Source: a virus | Virus record (IMG/VR): IMGVR_UViG_3300044642_000506 | Coordinates: 1-56,471 of that record | Reading direction: 5' to 3' (one strand) | DNA length: 56,471 nucleotides | Part shown: positions 50,663-56,471 of the stretch, one piece after another | How positions within the stretch are numbered: the stretch's first letter is position 1 | Layout of the letters: every line of letters starts with the position of its first letter | The notes under the pieces: generated by a model | What the model saw: only the letters and a program-made list of their open reading frames with translations | Database searches by the model: none | What the model was told of the DNA's origin: nothing | Position numbers and translations under genes: made by a program

Positions 50663-50925
50663 TACTCGTCACATTCATGGTCTTGAGTTTCGTTCTCTGG
50701 TACACGAACTAAACAATACGCGCATCGTAGAAATTTAATGGGCTTAAAGTTATTTTGAACAGTTCCGCCAAGCGCAAACTCTGCGCCATCCTCAGCATAT
50801 TGAGAAGCGTAATCTGTAATAATTTTTGATTCTCTAAAGAGTTCTTTAGGGAACGGGCCTTGCGGTGCAGTTAACTGGCTAGGGACTGGATGAACCTGTA
50901 TAGCTTGGTGTTTAGTTATCTTCAC
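50662..50925 (-). CDS. Small zinc-binding protein
   Basis: 87 residues, GTG start. C-terminal RCAYCLVRVPENETQDHECDE gives C-x2-C and H-x-C, a likely zinc knuckle. The rest (PKELFRESKIITDYASQYAE, FALGGTVQNNFKPIKFL) is unremarkable. Overlaps the next zinc protein gene by 14 bases. Confidence 0.7.
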   Translation of the reverse strand: MKITKHQAIQVHPVPSQLTAPQGPFPKELFRESKIITDYASQYAEDGAEFALGGTVQNNFKPIKFLRCAYCLVRVPENETQDHECDE

Positions 50926-51118
50926 TTGCAGGAGCCTCAGTTGCCTCTGCTTTTTTCTTAGATGACTTTTCAGGAGTCACCAATGGGAAATGGTTTGCGT
51001 TAGCGCGGTCTGCCATCCAAGATGGTAGGCACTCTCCGCAATAGTCCACAGGATTAACTCCTGGGTCAGCACAGGTGTAGATAGCGTCGCGGTCGCAGTT
51101 AGCACATTTAATAGTCAT
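50912..51118 (-). CDS. Small zinc-ribbon protein
   Basis: 68 residues from the ATG at 51118 with GGAGG before it. Cysteines in IKCANCDRDAIYTCADPG then VDYCGECLPSW form a four- to five-cysteine zinc ribbon (CxxC...C...CxxC). The C-terminal 25 residues are charged (SSKKKAEATEAPASEDN). Such small zinc ribbons are common in actinophages; function unknown. Confidence 0.8.
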   Translation of the reverse strand: MTIKCANCDRDAIYTCADPGVNPVDYCGECLPSWMADRANANHFPLVTPEKSSKKKAEATEAPASEDN

Positions 51119-51137
51119 AGTTCCTCCAGTATACAAC

Positions 51138-51166
51138 AAAAGGGGGCAGGTTGTGTCCTACCCCCC
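51138..51166 (-). terminator. Terminator after the holin-like gene
   Basis: Read leftward GGGGGTAGG, loop ACACAA, CCTGCCCCC with one internal mismatch, followed by TTTTGTTGT. It ends the lysis gene group. Confidence 0.75.
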
Positions 51167-51176
51167 AAGTTGTTAA

Positions 51177-51419
51177 TTACTTAGTTGTCTTTTTCTTTGC
51201 AGCCTTAGCTAGTACGTCACTAGCCATCTTTGCGGCTACGCCAAATGCTGGGTCTTTTGGGTTAATTGCACGAATTGCTACGGGCAAAGTAGCCGCTAGA
51301 GCAGCAATAACAATTGACTTTAAGTCGTTGTTACCGGTTGCGTTTACAGCGATTGCCGCAGAAAGAAATGAACGGCCGTAAGATGCCAGCATTGCCTTTG
51401 TCTTTTTATTTAGTCTCAT
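51177..51419 (-). CDS. Holin-like small membrane protein
   Basis: 80 residues. MRLNKKTKAMLASYGRSFLS then AAIAVNATG, LKSIVIAALAATLPVAIRAI and NPKDPAFGVAAKMASDVL; two short hydrophobic helices flank a polar turn, and the C-terminus is lysine-rich (LAKAAKKKTTK). This plan resembles a small protein often annotated as holin next to actinophage lysins. The endolysin gene is 14 bases upstream. It would form the membrane lesion or simply be a membrane anchor; the hydrophobic segments are short. Confidence 0.6.
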   Translation of the reverse strand: MRLNKKTKAMLASYGRSFLSAAIAVNATGNNDLKSIVIAALAATLPVAIRAINPKDPAFGVAAKMASDVLAKAAKKKTTK

Positions 51420-51433
51420 GTGAATCTCCTTAG

Positions 51434-51994
51434 TTACTTACCGCAGGTTGGACATTTTGCAGCAGCTGCGGCTGGGGCATCTGCACTTGGAGCCTCGACG
51501 AACTTAGGGCGTCCAAATCCAACAATAGAAATCATAACATTCTTTGGGTTTTTCTTGTACCCGCGGAGTTTTAAGCAAACTTCTCCACCATTGCGCTGGT
51601 CACCCTTTTTGTCACCTGAGGTGTTGCCCTCGATGCACATAACGGTGCCATCTTTGTTTACCTTTACAACAATTCCAACATGCGAGATTCGATTGACGCC
51701 ATCTGCCGGGAAATCAAAATAGGCGATATCGCCTTTCTTTGGGGTGGCAGCGGCTGCGTCTTCCCAACGACCAGACTTTTTAAATGCGTCTGCGCCGGAA
51801 GGGGTGTACACAGTCTTAGGGATTTTTACTCCCGCTTGGTCACCGCACCAGTTTACAAAGCTTCCGCACCATGGCTGAAAGTTAGACTTAGTAAAAGCGC
51901 CGTACTTTGTCTCATTGTCCTTAGGACCTTCAATAGTACCAATTTCATCTTCGGCTACGTCGATAAGCTTCTCGACTGTTCCCATCTCTGCCAT
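51434..51994 (-). CDS. Endolysin with CHAP peptidase/amidase domain
   Basis: 186 residues. Residues about 28-125 are a CHAP domain: FQPWCGSFVNWCGDQAGVKI with catalytic C43, GDIAYFDFPADGVNRISHVG with H105, followed by CIEGNTSG. The C-terminus is alanine-rich then KCPTCGK, a half zinc-knuckle of unknown use. It has no signal peptide, so it needs a holin to reach the peptidoglycan. It is flanked by two holin candidates. Confidence 0.9.
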   Translation of the reverse strand: MAEMGTVEKLIDVAEDEIGTIEGPKDNETKYGAFTKSNFQPWCGSFVNWCGDQAGVKIPKTVYTPSGADAFKKSGRWEDAAAATPKKGDIAYFDFPADGVNRISHVGIVVKVNKDGTVMCIEGNTSGDKKGDQRNGGEVCLKLRGYKKNPKNVMISIVGFGRPKFVEAPSADAPAAAAAKCPTCGK

Positions 51995-52010
51995 TTGATC
52001 TCCTTAGGGG

Positions 52011-52244
52011 TTATTCCCCTAGTTTAGCCTTTAAGACTAAAAAACTGGTCTTAAGCTCCTGTAGATCATCGCGGGTATCGTTCATTTGGTCTTTCATCGA
52101 ACTCCCGCCATTCTCATATAGCTGGTAGTCGATCCTGTCTAGACGCTTTTCAAGGCGCATAAAGTACTTGATTGCTGCCCCTGTTTGCGCAAGAAGGAAG
52201 AGAGCAATAACAATCTTATCAGCCGTGACCACAAATATACCCAT
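52011..52244 (-). CDS. Single-TM holin-like protein with coiled-coil tail
   Basis: 77 residues. The N-terminal helix MGIFVVTADKIVIALFLLAQ then TGAAIKYFMRL spans the membrane; the rest is a coiled coil (EKRLDRIDYQLYENGG, MNDTRDDLQELKTSFLVLKAKL). The plan recalls type III-like holins or the XhlA type. It is the first gene of the leftward lysis group, and an inverted repeat covers its start codon. Confidence 0.65.
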   Translation of the reverse strand: MGIFVVTADKIVIALFLLAQTGAAIKYFMRLEKRLDRIDYQLYENGGSSMKDQMNDTRDDLQELKTSFLVLKAKLGE

Positions 52245-52282
52245 TCTGTAGAAATGTCAATTTAAATTTGATCACAGAATGG
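52241..52282 (-). promoter_or_regulatory. Inverted repeat over the holin-like start codon with a TTGACA box inside
   Basis: CCATTCTGT (52241-52249) and ACAGAATGG (52274-52282) are perfect 9-bp inverted copies, 24 bases apart; the first contains the ATG of the 52011-52244 gene (leftward). Between them lies AATTTAAATT and a leftward TTGACA (52255-52260). It may be an operator, or in RNA a stem that hides the start codon. Confidence 0.5.
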
Positions 52283-52306
52283 TTTTCCGAATAAAAGCAC
52301 AAAAAA

Positions 52307-52376
52307 TGTGGATAACTACTTGTTAAATGTTAGTTTCTTGTGGATAACTTGTCATAGTAAACAAAATATATTTACT
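52307..52376. other. Two perfect DnaA boxes in AT-rich DNA (candidate replication origin)
   Basis: TGTGGATAA, the reverse complement of the DnaA box TTATCCACA, occurs at 52307-52315 and 52339-52347 in the same direction, 32 bases apart (about three turns). AT-rich DNA follows (ACAAAATATATTTACTT, 52360-52376). It is the divergent gap between leftward and rightward genes. The expected chance number of this 9-mer in the window is about 0.4 on both strands together, so a pair within 41 bases is unlikely to be chance. Confidence 0.6.
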
Positions 52377-52381
52377 TCCAC

Positions 52382-52416
52382 TTGACTTTGGCTGTAAGGC
52401 TGTGGCAGTCTAGAAC
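52382..52416 (+). promoter_or_regulatory. Candidate rightward promoter for the lysozyme-whiB pair
   Basis: TTGACT at 52382-52387 is a good -35 box. At 17-18 bases a poor -10 (CAGTCT, 52406-52411) or, at longer spacing, TAGAAC (52411-52416) is present. A start near 52418-52424 would place the hairpin at 52424-52443 at the very 5' end of the message. Confidence 0.4.
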
Positions 52417-52423
52417 ATGACAG

Positions 52424-52443
52424 AGCCGGTAGCGATACCGGCT
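52424..52443 (+). promoter_or_regulatory. Leader hairpin with GCGA tetraloop before the secreted lysozyme gene
   Basis: AGCCGGTA (52424-52431), GCGA, TACCGGCT (52436-52443), then TTTTGCC. A perfect 8-bp stem with a GNRA loop, followed by a short T run. It can act as a weak terminator/attenuator or as a 5' stabiliser; the ribosome site GAGAGGAG and ATG (52467) follow closely. Confidence 0.55.
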
Positions 52444-52466
52444 TTTGCCTACTGAGAGGAGCAGCA

Positions 52467-52976
52467 ATGCTTAATATCAGAAAACGTACAGCAGTAGTAG
52501 CAACTTTTTTAATTTTGTGGGGTAACTGTCCGCCAGTAATGGCAGAACCAGTAGTTCCAGAAGTTATTAAAGTTGTGAGCCCGTTAGATACATTTAAAGA
52601 AGCTAAGGTTCTTACCAAAGCAGAATTAAAAGATCTATTAGAAGCGGTTGGTTTTGAGGGAAAAGCTCTCAAGACCGCTTGGGCAGTTGCTATGAAAGAA
52701 TCAAACGGTCGACCAGTAGCGCACAACGGAAATAGCGGCACTGGCGACAATTCATATGGAGTCTTCCAGATCAACATGATTGGAAGCCTAGGGGAAGACC
52801 GAAGGAAAAAGTTTAACCTAGACTCTAACGCAGACCTCTTTAACCCCGTTACAAACGCTGAGATAGCGTTTCACATGTCTAACGGTGGAAAAGACTGGTC
52901 ATCTTGGAAGGTGTACCAAAATCAAACTAATGGTGAAAGATACGAGAGCTTCCTAAAAGCATTCCCAAAGGAATAA
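52467..52976 (+). CDS. Secreted lysozyme/transglycosylase-like protein
   Basis: 169 residues. An N-terminal signal peptide (NIRKRTAVVATFLILWGNCP, cleavage likely after PPVMA) is followed by a helical domain with WAVAMKESNGRP (candidate catalytic E78), SYGVFQINMIG and FNPVTNAEIAFHMSNGGKDW, the marks of SLT/lysozyme-like and Rpf-like muralytic folds (E...G....yG.fQin). It is exported, unlike the endolysin, so it may loosen the wall from outside or act on incoming phages. GAGAGGAG precedes the ATG. One of only two rightward genes. Confidence 0.85.
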   Translation: MLNIRKRTAVVATFLILWGNCPPVMAEPVVPEVIKVVSPLDTFKEAKVLTKAELKDLLEAVGFEGKALKTAWAVAMKESNGRPVAHNGNSGTGDNSYGVFQINMIGSLGEDRRKKFNLDSNADLFNPVTNAEIAFHMSNGGKDWSSWKVYQNQTNGERYESFLKAFPKE

Positions 52977-52979
52977 TAC

Positions 52980-53240
52980 ATGGACAAATGCACGTATAAG
53001 GCTCCGGCCTTTGATGGCACACAACCTTGTCGTAAAGTGGACTTAGAAACATTCTTTCCAACGGATAGAATTGAAGAAGCTTCCGCGGCACGACAAATCA
53101 AAGCTATATGTAGAACATGTGATTTCAACGCCGCTTGCCTTACTTGGGCTTTAGAAAACCGCGAACGCGGGATCTGGGCGGGAACAACGGAAGACGAACG
53201 TAAAAATATATCAAGACGGTCTAAAAGACAATTTACATAG
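52980..53240 (+). CDS. whiB: WhiB-family iron-sulfur transcription regulator
   Basis: 86 residues with the WhiB four-cysteine pattern C17-x26-C44-x2-C47-x5-C53 (QPCRKV, AICRTCDFNAACL), then GIWAGTTEDERK, the GVWGG-like turn, with a basic tail (ISRRSKRQFT) for DNA contact. It should bind a [4Fe-4S] cluster and act with the host's principal sigma factor. WhiB proteins are limited to actinobacteria and their phages, so this gene gives the best host clue. It is 3 bases after the lysozyme-like gene. Confidence 0.95.
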   Translation: MDKCTYKAPAFDGTQPCRKVDLETFFPTDRIEEASAARQIKAICRTCDFNAACLTWALENRERGIWAGTTEDERKNISRRSKRQFT

Positions 53241-53241
53241 C

Positions 53242-53274
53242 AAAAAGCCCCCGGTTATTAGCCGGGGGCTTTTT
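53242..53274. terminator. Strong bidirectional terminator
   Basis: AAAAAGCCCCCGG (53242-53254), 7-base loop, CCGGGGGCTTTTT (53262-53274): a perfect 13-bp stem with A and T runs on both sides. It ends the rightward lysozyme-whiB pair and the leftward gene 53288-54229. Confidence 0.97.
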
Positions 53275-53287
53275 GTTTGTGTTGAGA

Positions 53288-54229
53288 CTATGAAGCTGTT
53301 GCGAACGGTGTGATTGTGATTGTAGCTGTTGAAAGCACTGAAGCTGTTCCAGCTGCAACTGACTGAGTCTTGATTGTTCCAGCAACACCAGAAACAACAC
53401 CAGCAAGACTTGTTAGAGCCTGAACTGTTGTGGCTGTTCCAGTTACAGTGAACACGTTTGCGTTTGTAACAGCAAGAACTGTCCAAACTCCGTTTACGCC
53501 ATCTCCACCAGAAACATCAGAGACTGTTACCTTGTTACCTGCAACAAAGCCGTGGCTTGCACAAGTAATTGAGATAACCGCTGAACCTGCTGTACGGGCT
53601 GCTGCTGTAATAGTTTTACCGACGTTAGATGCTGCTGAAGCTGTAGTGATATTAGCCGCTTCGTAACCAGCATCCTTAAGCTCATCAAGAGCTACGGCTG
53701 TTGTATCACCAAGTACGTTAGGTACGTTGATGTATCCGATGCCCGCGCCATCAGCTGCTGTTAGAGCAGTTGTTAGCTGAACCTTGCCGTACTGGCCTGT
53801 TAAAGCTCCAGCGTTAGCTGCGTTGGTCACTGTAAACTTAAGAGCATCTGCTGTAGCAACAGTTGCTGCTGAAAGGTTGTAAGCACCTGCTGAAAGACCA
53901 GTCACATTAACTGAGTCTCCAACTGCAAGCTTGTTCTGTGAGGTGTATGTAACTGTTGTTCCATCACCTGAAACTGCTGTGATGATGTAGTTGCCTGTGC
54001 CAGCTGTAAAATCTGGGTAGCCTGACCATCCTGCTTCTGCGATAGCGTGGCTATCCAAAGCTGCGTCAAGACGAGCGCCTGTTACAGCTGTTGTAGCTGC
54101 CCAGCCGTAATCCCCTGTTGAGCCACCAATATTAGATGCGGCTGTTTCAGTACGAATATCATTTGGTTGCATAGGGAAGTTGCCCCATACGTAATCTACT
54201 TTGACGTTTCCGCCAGTGTCTAATGCCAT
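53288..54229 (-). CDS. Virion structural/decoration-like protein with repeated beta domains
   Basis: 313 residues, rich in Ala, Thr, Val and Gly. N-terminal part: MALDTGGNVKVDYVWGNFPM then PNDIRTETAASNIGG and SHAIAEAGWSGYPDF. Two beta units follow: LAVGDSVNVTGLSAGAYNLS and, later, CASHGFVAGNKVTVSDVSGG...NGVWTVLAVTNANVF, the same kind of domain as in the J-type and tail-I-type proteins. NALDELKDAGYEAANIT-like helix (VALDELKDAGYEAANITTAS) resembles PASTA-type domains. The pattern fits a secreted-looking capsid decoration or fibre protein. Strong terminator at its 3' end suggests high expression. Confidence 0.7.
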   Translation of the reverse strand: MALDTGGNVKVDYVWGNFPMQPNDIRTETAASNIGGSTGDYGWAATTAVTGARLDAALDSHAIAEAGWSGYPDFTAGTGNYIITAVSGDGTTVTYTSQNKLAVGDSVNVTGLSAGAYNLSAATVATADALKFTVTNAANAGALTGQYGKVQLTTALTAADGAGIGYINVPNVLGDTTAVALDELKDAGYEAANITTASAASNVGKTITAAARTAGSAVISITCASHGFVAGNKVTVSDVSGGDGVNGVWTVLAVTNANVFTVTGTATTVQALTSLAGVVSGVAGTIKTQSVAAGTASVLSTATITITPFATAS

Positions 54230-54312
54230 TTATTGACCTATTCTCTAGAGTGGTATAGCACCTGATCGGGGTGCAGTTCCTATTGTCTAAGAGTATTTAG
54301 GACTTGTCAGGG

Positions 54313-55065
54313 TTAGCGGACTCGCTTTTGATGGTCAGGGTAGGAGCTGTCATCTACATGTTTACCGTTAAAATACCGCCTACCAGACGCGTGTGGCCTG
54401 CTGCGGTCAATGTTGTTCCTCTCACGGCCTAAGGCGTTTGACTCAGATATCTCATTTAAATGAAGCTCATCAGGAAAAACGTCTTTGACGGAAGCTACTT
54501 CAAACTTATCTACAAAGTACCTAGGGATAGGGATAAATGCCCCCACCGCGTCCCCGCGCTTAACACTTATTTTGTAGTTAGGCACAGTGATTTTTAAGTT
54601 AAAGGTAAAGTCTCGGCGAATTTGATCAGCCTCAATAACTGCTGTCATTGCCACAAGTCCAGGTGTAAACATATTTGGCGGTTGGATGACCATGACGTTT
54701 ACGCCTATTGGAGTTTTTATAGCAAAGTAGTTCTGTACGGTAATGATCCCAGACCCAAAACCGTTTGAAATAATTTGAGGAGCGCCGTTTAAGCCATCAG
54801 TAAATGTGATCTCAGCTTGAGCTAAGCCTCCTGACCAAGTCACATCAAAATCCCGCAAAGACTTAATAACAAAACCGTATTGATTTCCAATGGTTAGAGG
54901 TAAACAATAATAAAAATGCGATGTAAACCAGTCGCGCTTAGCTTCTCCTTTTAACGGAAGAATGATGTCGTTGTACTTACTGGTGTCCTCAAAAGAATGT
55001 GGGACAATTAAAATTGTGTTGTCAGGGACTTCATGCCCTGGGTCATTGATATAGGGGCCAGGCAA
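54313..55065 (-). CDS. DUF6065-family protein
   Basis: 250 residues if translation starts at a TTG (55065) with AAGGA 8 bases before it; a longer form from an ATG at 55140 would overlap the oxygenase gene by about 100 bases. AKRDWFTSHFYYCLPLTIGN then QYGFVIKSLRDFDVTW, GFGSGIITVQNYFAIKTPIG and VEADQIRRDFTFN-type parts match DUF6065 (R-D-W...C-L-P-L...N..G). The C-terminal 60 residues are a charged extension (HLNEISESNALGRERNNIDR, SGRRYFNGKH). It is the third such protein and again adjoins a 2OG oxygenase gene. Confidence 0.8.
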   Translation of the reverse strand: MPGPYINDPGHEVPDNTILIVPHSFEDTSKYNDIILPLKGEAKRDWFTSHFYYCLPLTIGNQYGFVIKSLRDFDVTWSGGLAQAEITFTDGLNGAPQIISNGFGSGIITVQNYFAIKTPIGVNVMVIQPPNMFTPGLVAMTAVIEADQIRRDFTFNLKITVPNYKISVKRGDAVGAFIPIPRYFVDKFEVASVKDVFPDELHLNEISESNALGRERNNIDRSRPHASGRRYFNGKHVDDSSYPDHQKRVR

Positions 55066-55609
55066 TTGACTTGTCCTTATCGTGAACCCAAAACGCAGAT
55101 AACGTGTATCGGGTGTTTCCTTCAAGCTTAGTGACACCATGTAGATGCTCTACGTTTCCGGGGTGAACCGCTAGCTTTCCCGCCTCTGGCACGATCTCTA
55201 CCCCGTGATTAGGGTAGTAAGTATGACCTCCGGTATAGTCAGTATTTAAATAAATGATTGACCCAAAGACTCGATGCTCTAGACCTTTAACATCTGTGTT
55301 AGTCATGTCATCTGCATGAGGCGGTTGTTCCATTCCGGGAAACCACCGATTGATAGTCATAACGTCTGGGTACACCTCATCCATTAAAGTGTATTCTTGT
55401 TCAATAAACTCTTTAATTCTAAGCGCAGTTTCCTTTAAAAAGTCTCCAAGATCTTTATCTACGCTGTAGGACTTTGAAATATTAATAACTCGCTTGTCCC
55501 AGAACTCACTGCTTGACGGCTCCCAGTAATCGTTCTTAGAAACAATGTCAAGGATGTAATCAACCTTGTCTTGAGGAATAAAGTTTCCTTGGGTTTTTGC
55601 GTTAAACAT
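55043..55609 (-). CDS. 2OG-Fe(II) oxygenase, prolyl-4-hydroxylase-like (Arg type)
   Basis: 188 residues from the ATG at 55609, just after the upstream TAA, with GGAAAG before it. Ligands H98 and D100 (PPHADDM), H157 (EHLHGVTK), R167 (NTRYTL). Signature SIIYLNTDYTGGHTYYPN (the usual NDD is NTD) and IVPEAGKLAVHPG. Complete active site. It is separated from the main island by about 20 kb, but lies near the TPPPP-repeat gene and next to a DUF6065 gene. Confidence 0.93.
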   Translation of the reverse strand: MFNAKTQGNFIPQDKVDYILDIVSKNDYWEPSSSEFWDKRVINISKSYSVDKDLGDFLKETALRIKEFIEQEYTLMDEVYPDVMTINRWFPGMEQPPHADDMTNTDVKGLEHRVFGSIIYLNTDYTGGHTYYPNHGVEIVPEAGKLAVHPGNVEHLHGVTKLEGNTRYTLSAFWVHDKDKSIAWPLYQ

Positions 55610-55611
55610 AC

Positions 55612-55848
55612 TTACCACTTTCCTAAGGGGCAAACAGCTGCTTCTAGCTTAGTTTTAGCTGCCATAAAACACCCGCACTGTTTACATTGTTTAGTGACGT
55701 TAATAAACTCTGGGCAGGTTAAGCACACCTCATACCGAGTGTTTGCGACTTCCTCGCTAGCTCGATTCTTTTCAGGGTTTAGTAAATCCCACGGGCGAGT
55801 ATCACCCATTTTTTCTTTATATTTTTGCCATGGCGATAACTCCGACAT
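55612..55848 (-). CDS. Small zinc-ribbon protein
   Basis: 78 residues. The C-terminal part YEVCLTCPEFINVTKQCKQC then GCFMAAKTKLEAAVCPLGKW has the pattern CxxCPxxxxxxxxCxxCGCFMxxKTKLxxAxCPxGKW, a double zinc-knuckle found in many aquatic phages next to 2OG oxygenases. The N-terminus is a short helix (LSPWQKYKEKMGDTRPW). Role unknown; it may bind the oxygenase or its substrate. Confidence 0.85.
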   Translation of the reverse strand: MSELSPWQKYKEKMGDTRPWDLLNPEKNRASEEVANTRYEVCLTCPEFINVTKQCKQCGCFMAAKTKLEAAVCPLGKW

Positions 55849-55850
55849 GG

Positions 55851-56225
55851 CTATTCCTTAACAACAGGAGTAAACGTAGAACCATCATACGTCCACTCTT
55901 GATCAATCCTAACTGGGCCATCTACTGGGATCGGAATAAATGTTGGATTGCTCTGTAAGGCAGCGTTGATCGCCGCAGGGTGCGGTTCATCCGCTTTATT
56001 GATGTAGTGAATAAACCCTACAAACTCTCCTTCTACAGAAACAGAGTATTTGCATAAGTTACCGTCAGCCTCAAGACCAACATATGTAATTGTTGGGTTG
56101 CTTTGAAGAGCCGCTGTCATCATAACCACTTCATCTGTGCCTTCTGAAGGAAAGAAAAATGGCAGAGCGTACTCCCCATCAATCATCACCGCGTACGGCT
56201 TAGGTGCGCTAACTTTTGCAATCAT
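55851..56225 (-). CDS. Hypothetical protein with two internal repeats
   Basis: 124 residues from the ATG at 56225 (AGGA 8 bases before); a GTG 6 bases earlier is possible. Two related units: YAVMIDGEYALPFFFPSEG ... ALQSNPTITYVGLEADG and YSVSVEGEFVGFIHYINKAD ... ALQSNPTFIPIPVDG. Each combines a small sheet with the same AALQSNPT turn. Proteins with ALQSNPT repeats occur in aquatic phages; function unknown. Ends with WTYDGSTFTPVVKE. Confidence 0.75.
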   Translation of the reverse strand: MIAKVSAPKPYAVMIDGEYALPFFFPSEGTDEVVMMTAALQSNPTITYVGLEADGNLCKYSVSVEGEFVGFIHYINKADEPHPAAINAALQSNPTFIPIPVDGPVRIDQEWTYDGSTFTPVVKE

Positions 56226-56234
56226 TAGCACATC

Positions 56235-56471
56235 CTAACAGAACGTATAGCCCGAGTAAACACAGTTACAACTTGAATCATACAAGTAGTAGTAGTACAA
56301 AGCATCAAACTCGTTACAGAACGATGCGCAATCCGCGCCAGGGGTACACGCCGGAGGCGGTGGAGTTGGCGGTGGAGGAGTTGGCGGTGGAGGAGTTGGC
56401 GGTGGAGGAGTTGGCGGTGGAGGAGTTGGCGGTGGAGGAGTTGGCGGTGGAGGAGTTGGCGGTGGAGGAGT
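56235..56471 (-). CDS. TPPPP-repeat protein with Cys-rich C-terminus (C-terminal 78 residues; cut by window edge)
   Basis: The frame enters from the right edge as TPPPP units, then ends ACTPGADCASFCNEFDALYY and CNCVYSGYTFC, with six cysteines in the last 37 residues. There are about eight TPPPP units in view; the total is unknown because the gene runs off the window. This looks like a rigid polyproline stalk with a disulphide-knotted or metal-binding tip, perhaps a virion fibre or surface protein. It is encoded four genes before the 2OG-DUF6065 pair in the same direction. Confidence 0.85.
   Translation of the reverse strand, partial: TPPPPTPPPPTPPPPTPPPPTPPPPTPPPPTPPPPTPPPPACTPGADCASFCNEFDALYYYYLYDSSCNCVYSGYTFC
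56353..56471 (-). repeat. 15-bp tandem repeat (TPPPP-coding), continues past the window edge
   Basis: Units of GGCGGTGGAGGAGTT from 56368 on, seven copies with the last one cut by one base, after one variant unit at 56353-56367. The window stops inside the array, as a contig would if assembly failed in the repeat. Confidence 0.9.

Noticed and set aside
52352-52777. Minus-strand 141-residue frame opposite the secreted lysozyme gene
   Set aside because: It covers the promoter and signal-peptide region of a clear plus-strand gene and has no recognisable domain.
53211-53486. Minus-strand 91-residue Cys/Ser/Asn-rich frame
   Set aside because: It crosses the strong bidirectional terminator and lies in a shifted frame of the Ala/Thr-rich structural gene; its composition is that of a shadow.

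Overview
This window is a segment of a tailed-phage genome with a contractile (myovirus-type) tail, probably infecting an actinobacterium. Sheath, tube, gp25-type wedge, J-type wedge, spike and hub genes are all present. The host inference rests mainly on a WhiB-family regulator (52980-53240) with the actinobacterial four-cysteine pattern. Moderate to low GC by eye, many 2-oxoglutarate (2OG) oxygenases and a cell-wall enzyme set would suit a phage of an aquatic, low-GC actinobacterium; that part is inference. No integrase, excisionase, tRNA, CRISPR array or reverse transcriptase was seen.

Layout. Almost every gene reads leftward (minus strand). 1-10436 is the replication and nucleotide module: family A DNA polymerase (cut by the window edge), a probable ssDNA-binding protein, small DNA-binding proteins, SNF2-type helicase, dNMP kinase, primase, DnaB-type helicase, a SWIM zinc protein, a DnaC-type loader and a winged-helix protein. 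10477-26192 is the baseplate, tail and neck module, from the tail-protein-I/J/gp25/spike/hub/LysM set through tape measure, tail chaperone, tube, sheath and terminator. It includes an apparent +1 frameshift and a chain of five very small lysine-rich genes. 26215-35083 is an accessory island: an SDR, seven 2OG-Fe(II) oxygenase-like genes, a glutathione-peroxidase-like protein, two DUF6065-type proteins and a GNAT-like protein. 35087-42692 holds adhesin and tail-fibre genes, one with a long FFPP-repeat stalk and a Hint-like domain. 42801-49481 is the head module (capsid, scaffold, portal, large terminase). 49603-52244 holds small genes plus the lysis genes (CHAP endolysin, two holin candidates).

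At about 52.25-52.47 kb transcription diverges. This gap has two perfect DnaA boxes in AT-rich DNA, an inverted repeat over a start codon and a leader hairpin, and is the best origin/promoter candidate. To its right lie the only two plus-strand genes, a secreted lysozyme-like protein and WhiB, closed by a strong bidirectional terminator. 53288-56471 is leftward again: a structural protein, a third DUF6065 protein, an eighth 2OG oxygenase, a zinc protein, a repeat protein and the C-terminus of a TPPPP-repeat protein cut by the window edge.

The most notable pattern is that both places with 2OG oxygenase plus DUF6065 genes also carry a proline-repeat protein gene upstream in the same direction (FFPP repeats at 35.6-35.9 kb; TPPPP repeats at 56.35-56.47 kb). 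I propose, as a hypothesis, that the prolyl-4-hydroxylase-like enzymes modify the phage's own proline-rich surface proteins or similar host proteins. No gap longer than about 300 bases lacks a gene.
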